A stretch of 64,000 nucleotides of DNA, taken from assembly GCA_964616545.1 (NCBI GenBank), contig CAZTUA010000053.1, positions 16,588 to 80,587 on the forward strand, given 5' to 3'. Under the pieces are notes generated by a model. The model saw only the letters and a list, made by a program, of their open reading frames with translations, ran no database searches and was not told where the DNA came from. The first letter of the stretch is position 1; each line of letters begins with the position of its first letter. The position numbers and the translations under genes were made by a program. This document shows, one piece after another, positions 61,597-64,000 of the stretch. Origin of the DNA: JAQVEM01 sp964616545 (GTDB lineage: Bacteria; Actinomycetota; Humimicrobiia; Humimicrobiales; Humimicrobiaceae).

Positions 61597-62303
61597 ATGC
61601 TATCCGTCATTTTATAACCGTAACCGTGTACTGTTTTTATAAATTTTTTGCTGAAACCCCTGTAGGCCATTTTTTTTCTTATTCTTCTTATATGCACATC
61701 AAGCGTTCTTGTATCTCCGTAATAATCGTCACCCCATACCATTTTTATAAGCCCCATCCTGGGTATAAGAACATTTATATTTTCCAGCAGTCTTAAAATT
61801 ATCTTAAATTCTTTTGGATTTAATTGGATTCTTTTTGAATCAAGGAAAACTTCGTGCTTTGCTTCATCCACAAACAGCTTTATTTCTTCAAAATCAAATT
61901 CTTTTTTAAATTTTTTCTTCGATTCATTCTGCGCACCATTATCAATCCTCCTTAATATATTCTTTACTCTGGCCAGTAGCTCCCTCACACCAAAGGGTTT
62001 TGATATATAATCGTCTGCACCCAGCTCAAGCCCCAGAACCCTGTCCAGTTCCTCGCCTTTCGCACTTAAGATAATTACCGGGACCCCGGCTTCATTTTTA
62101 ATCTGCCTGCAGATATCAAGTCCATCCATATCCGGCAGCATTAAATCAAGAATAACCAGGTCCGGTTTTAACAGGTTAAATGAGCTTAAAAAACTACCGC
62201 CATTTTTAAAGCTTTTAACCTCATAGCCGTTCTTCATCAGATTATATTCCAGAATTTCAAGTATATTTTCTTCATCATCAACAACATATATTAATTTTCC
62301 CAT
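61593..62303 (-). CDS. phoB: PhoB/PhoP-type response regulator
   Basis: 236 aa, OmpR class. Receiver with the DDEE acidic pair (residues about 9-12), phospho-acceptor Asp in LVILDLMLPDMDG, and Lys in ISKPFG; then a winged helix ending in DTRTLDVHIRRIRKKM and KTVHGYGYKM. Directly downstream of the histidine kinase (20 nt) and upstream of pstS, so it is the phosphate-starvation regulator. Confidence 0.93.
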   Translation of the reverse strand: MGKLIYVVDDEENILEILEYNLMKNGYEVKSFKNGGSFLSSFNLLKPDLVILDLMLPDMDGLDICRQIKNEAGVPVIILSAKGEELDRVLGLELGADDYISKPFGVRELLARVKNILRRIDNGAQNESKKKFKKEFDFEEIKLFVDEAKHEVFLDSKRIQLNPKEFKIILRLLENINVLIPRMGLIKMVWGDDYYGDTRTLDVHIRRIRKKMAYRGFSKKFIKTVHGYGYKMTDSI

Positions 62304-62323
62304 AAACTGCCTTTTACTATTTT

Positions 62324-63643
62324 TTAATAACCTGGTCCCCTGCGGGGTAATGTTACTTCAAATACTGTTTCTTTGCCTGGAATACTCCGGACACTTATTT
62401 TCCCTCCATGAAGCTCAACAGTATGTTTTACTATAGAAAGACCGAGGCCTGAGCCAATCTGTTTTGAGGATTGCGGACTTTTACATCGGTAAAATCTCTG
62501 AAAAATATATGGAAGCTCTTCTTTCTCTATTCCTGCTCCATTGTCTTTGAATAAAAGCACCGTATTGTTATCTTTTTCCCTGATATCTATATTAATCTCT
62601 GTGCTTCTTCCGCCATAGAAGATAGAGTTCTCGATTATGTTCCTTGCCATCTGGGAGAAAAGTTCTTCGTCGGTACAGTATTTAATTATGTCCTTACTAC
62701 TTTTAAGATTGATTTTAATACCATTTTTTTCTGCGAGAAATTTAAGAGATTTTATAGTTTCTTTTATTATATCAACAATATTATATTCTTTTTCAAACAG
62801 GATATTTCTCCTGTACTCAATATTTGATAGGTTCAGGACATCTTTTATTAAAAAGTTGAGCTTTTCTGTCTCTTTTAAGCTCTTCTTTAAATAATCTCTT
62901 ATTTTATGAGGTTCTATAGTGTCATCTTCTAAAATAGTATCAATATATCCACTGATAGATGTAACAGGGGTTCTCATCTCATGAGATATATTTGCCACAA
63001 ACTGGCTTCTCAGTTTTGAGAATTCTATTTCCCCGGTAATATTTTTAAATAAGACCAGAAGATTGGCGTTACCCCTTCCGCCCTCCTGCTTATCTATATC
63101 CAGAGGAATAGCTTCTACGCTGAGGTGTTTTTCTTCGTCGCCATAAAAGATAATATTTTTCTTCTGTGGTATTAATTTATCAAGTGTACTATTGATTAAA
63201 TTCTCAAATTTTACATTCTTCAAAATAAACACAGTTTTCTTATTTAATACATCTTCTTTTTTTATATAAAAAAGATTTAAAAGATTTTCGTTTATATTGA
63301 TTATTTCCTTATCGGAATTAATTATTAATATTCCCTCTCTTATACTGTCAATTATTAAATCTGTTAGCCGTAATTGATGTTCAATTACGGCTGAAAATCT
63401 TTCTATAAATTCGCTTATATTATCGGTTACTGCCAGACTGCTTTTTGTCTGGCTCTTAGAAGAATAGGCCTGAGCAGTCTTATTTCCCATATATTTCATA
63501 CCATTCTGCAACAGTTTATTTGTTTTCAGCAGCACATGGTTTATATTACGGATTTTTATAAGTACCGGGATTAGAATTGAAATAAGCAGTATAATTACTG
63601 CAAAAGATAAGTATAATAGTATTTGATTTAATGACATCTGCAT
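62324..63643 (-). CDS. phoR: PhoR-type sensor histidine kinase
   Basis: 439 aa. One N-terminal membrane helix (about 5-28), then PAS (about 85-205, LIIDSIREGILIINSDKEIININEN), HisKA with the phospho-acceptor His in NISHEMRTPVTSISGYID, and HATPase_c with NIIENSIFYG, DNGAGIEKEELPYIFQRFYR and GSGLGLSIVKHTVELHGG. Like Gram-positive PhoR/WalK it lacks a large external domain, which fits signal input through PstSCAB-PhoU. Confidence 0.93.
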   Translation of the reverse strand: MQMSLNQILLYLSFAVIILLISILIPVLIKIRNINHVLLKTNKLLQNGMKYMGNKTAQAYSSKSQTKSSLAVTDNISEFIERFSAVIEHQLRLTDLIIDSIREGILIINSDKEIININENLLNLFYIKKEDVLNKKTVFILKNVKFENLINSTLDKLIPQKKNIIFYGDEEKHLSVEAIPLDIDKQEGGRGNANLLVLFKNITGEIEFSKLRSQFVANISHEMRTPVTSISGYIDTILEDDTIEPHKIRDYLKKSLKETEKLNFLIKDVLNLSNIEYRRNILFEKEYNIVDIIKETIKSLKFLAEKNGIKINLKSSKDIIKYCTDEELFSQMARNIIENSIFYGGRSTEINIDIREKDNNTVLLFKDNGAGIEKEELPYIFQRFYRCKSPQSSKQIGSGLGLSIVKHTVELHGGKISVRSIPGKETVFEVTLPRRGPGY

Positions 63644-63675
63644 TATCTATTATATGTTTATTTAATTCCTGAAAA

Positions 63676-63684
63676 ATTATAACA
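63676..63684 (-). promoter_or_regulatory. extended -10 promoter of phoR-phoB
   Basis: Minus-strand TGTTATAAT, 33-41 nt before the phoR ATG; third occurrence of this nonamer in the window. No good -35. Confidence 0.5.
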
Positions 63685-63789
63685 TATACATTTTTTTATA
63701 AATACCCGGCATAATTGCTCTAAATTATGGAGTTTTAAATAGGGATATCGTACGGGTAATTTACAGACTATTAACAGGTAATTAGAAAC

Positions 63790-63865
63790 TGGTGGCGAGA
63801 CGCAGAATTGAACTGCGGACACATGGATTTTCAGTCCACTGCTCTACCAACTGAGCTATCTCGCC
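63790..63865 (-). tRNA. tRNA-Phe (anticodon GAA)
   Basis: 76 nt with encoded CCA. Acceptor GGCGAGA pairs with TCTCGCC; anticodon loop CTGAAAA gives GAA; T-loop GTTCAATTC. Confidence 0.97.
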
Positions 63866-63881
63866 AACCTGTAATTAAAAC

Positions 63882-63958
63882 TGGCGGAGCTGACGGGATT
63901 CGAACCCGCGATCTCATGCGTGACAGGCATGTGTCCTAAACCGCTAGACGACAGCTCC
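63882..63958 (-). tRNA. tRNA-Asp (anticodon GTC)
   Basis: 77 nt with encoded CCA. Acceptor GGAGCTG pairs with CAGCTCC, discriminator G73; anticodon loop CTGTCAC gives GTC. Confidence 0.97.
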
Positions 63959-63981
63959 GCTTATTCCCATCAATAAATAAA

Positions 63982-64000
63982 TGGTGGGCGTTGCAGGGTT
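63982..64000 (-). tRNA. 3' end of a further tRNA, cut by the window edge
   Basis: The minus strand reads AACCCTGCAACGCCCACCA: the T-arm end, acceptor 3' strand, discriminator A and CCA. The acceptor ACGCCC and A73 suit tRNA-Val, but the anticodon is outside the window. Confidence 0.75.

Noticed and set aside
1..64000. CRISPR array, insertion sequence or prophage
   Set aside because: No regular direct repeats with unique spacers, no transposase or integrase, and no phage genes were seen.

Overview
The window is about two-thirds AT, gene-dense, and carries no insertion sequence, prophage or CRISPR array that I can see. The gene order recF - DUF721 - gyrB - gyrA - (DUF4870) - DUF3566 - tRNA-Ile - tRNA-Ala is the order known from Actinomycetota such as Mycobacterium, and ispE - rsmA - tatD - metG - rsmI also fits that phylum. 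The base composition is far from that of classical actinobacteria. My best inference is therefore a deep-branching, low-GC, anaerobic actinobacterial lineage, probably an uncultured fermenter. Gene content agrees with anaerobic sugar-acid and oligosaccharide fermentation: formate dehydrogenase, flavin diaphorases, rubrerythrin, and uronate and mannan catabolism.

Layout. 1-3.9 kb: start of a TPP-dependent 2-oxoacid/acetoin dehydrogenase behind a SorC-type regulator, a DUF3786 protein, and an orphan GatC-like PTS permease. 4.0-11.7 kb: tRNA-Ala, tRNA-Ile and the gyrase/recF cluster (all minus). 12.0-18.7 kb: plus-strand NAD-linked formate dehydrogenase operon (NuoE-like, NuoF-like, FdhA, FdhD, MobA). 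18.7-22.8 kb: a converging minus-strand operon with a second diaphorase module, whose first gene fuses a Fur-type winged helix to a NuoE [2Fe-2S] domain and sits behind a perfect Fur-type operator. 23-27 kb: L,D-transpeptidase, ATP-cone nuclease, ABC exporter, FmdB zinc ribbon. 27.4-35.4 kb: complete uronate (pectin-type) pathway, TRAP transporter DctP-DctQ-DctM, KduI, KduD, KDPG aldolase-VOC fusion and KdgK, with an IclR regulator. 35.6-42.4 kb: FAH-family enzyme, LysE exporter, CAP protein, Na/Pi symporter with PhoU, CDF exporter, PAS protein. 42.7-47.2 kb: a c-di-GMP-II riboswitch with terminator ahead of a GGDEF/HD-GYP protein and a PKD-repeat surface protein. 47.3-54.3 kb: ketopantoate-reductase-like gene, tRNA-Gln, ispE-rsmA-tatD-metG-rsmI, rubrerythrin. 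54.4-57.8 kb: potassium-channel protein, cellobiose-2-epimerase-type enzyme and GH130 phosphorylase. 57.8-63.7 kb: phoR-phoB-pstS-pstC-pstA-phoU without pstB. 63.8-64 kb: tRNA-Phe, tRNA-Asp and the end of a third tRNA.

Three genes (rsmI, the ketopantoate-reductase-like gene, the CAP-domain gene) have good Shine-Dalgarno sequences 5 nt ahead of an ATT codon and no ATG/GTG/TTG where the protein must begin. AUU initiation appears to be used here. For rsmI, whose product tunes start-codon fidelity, this suggests a feedback loop. The strongest novel candidates are the Fur-NuoE fusion with its operator, the AUU-started rsmI, and the c-di-GMP-II switch on a c-di-GMP turnover gene.
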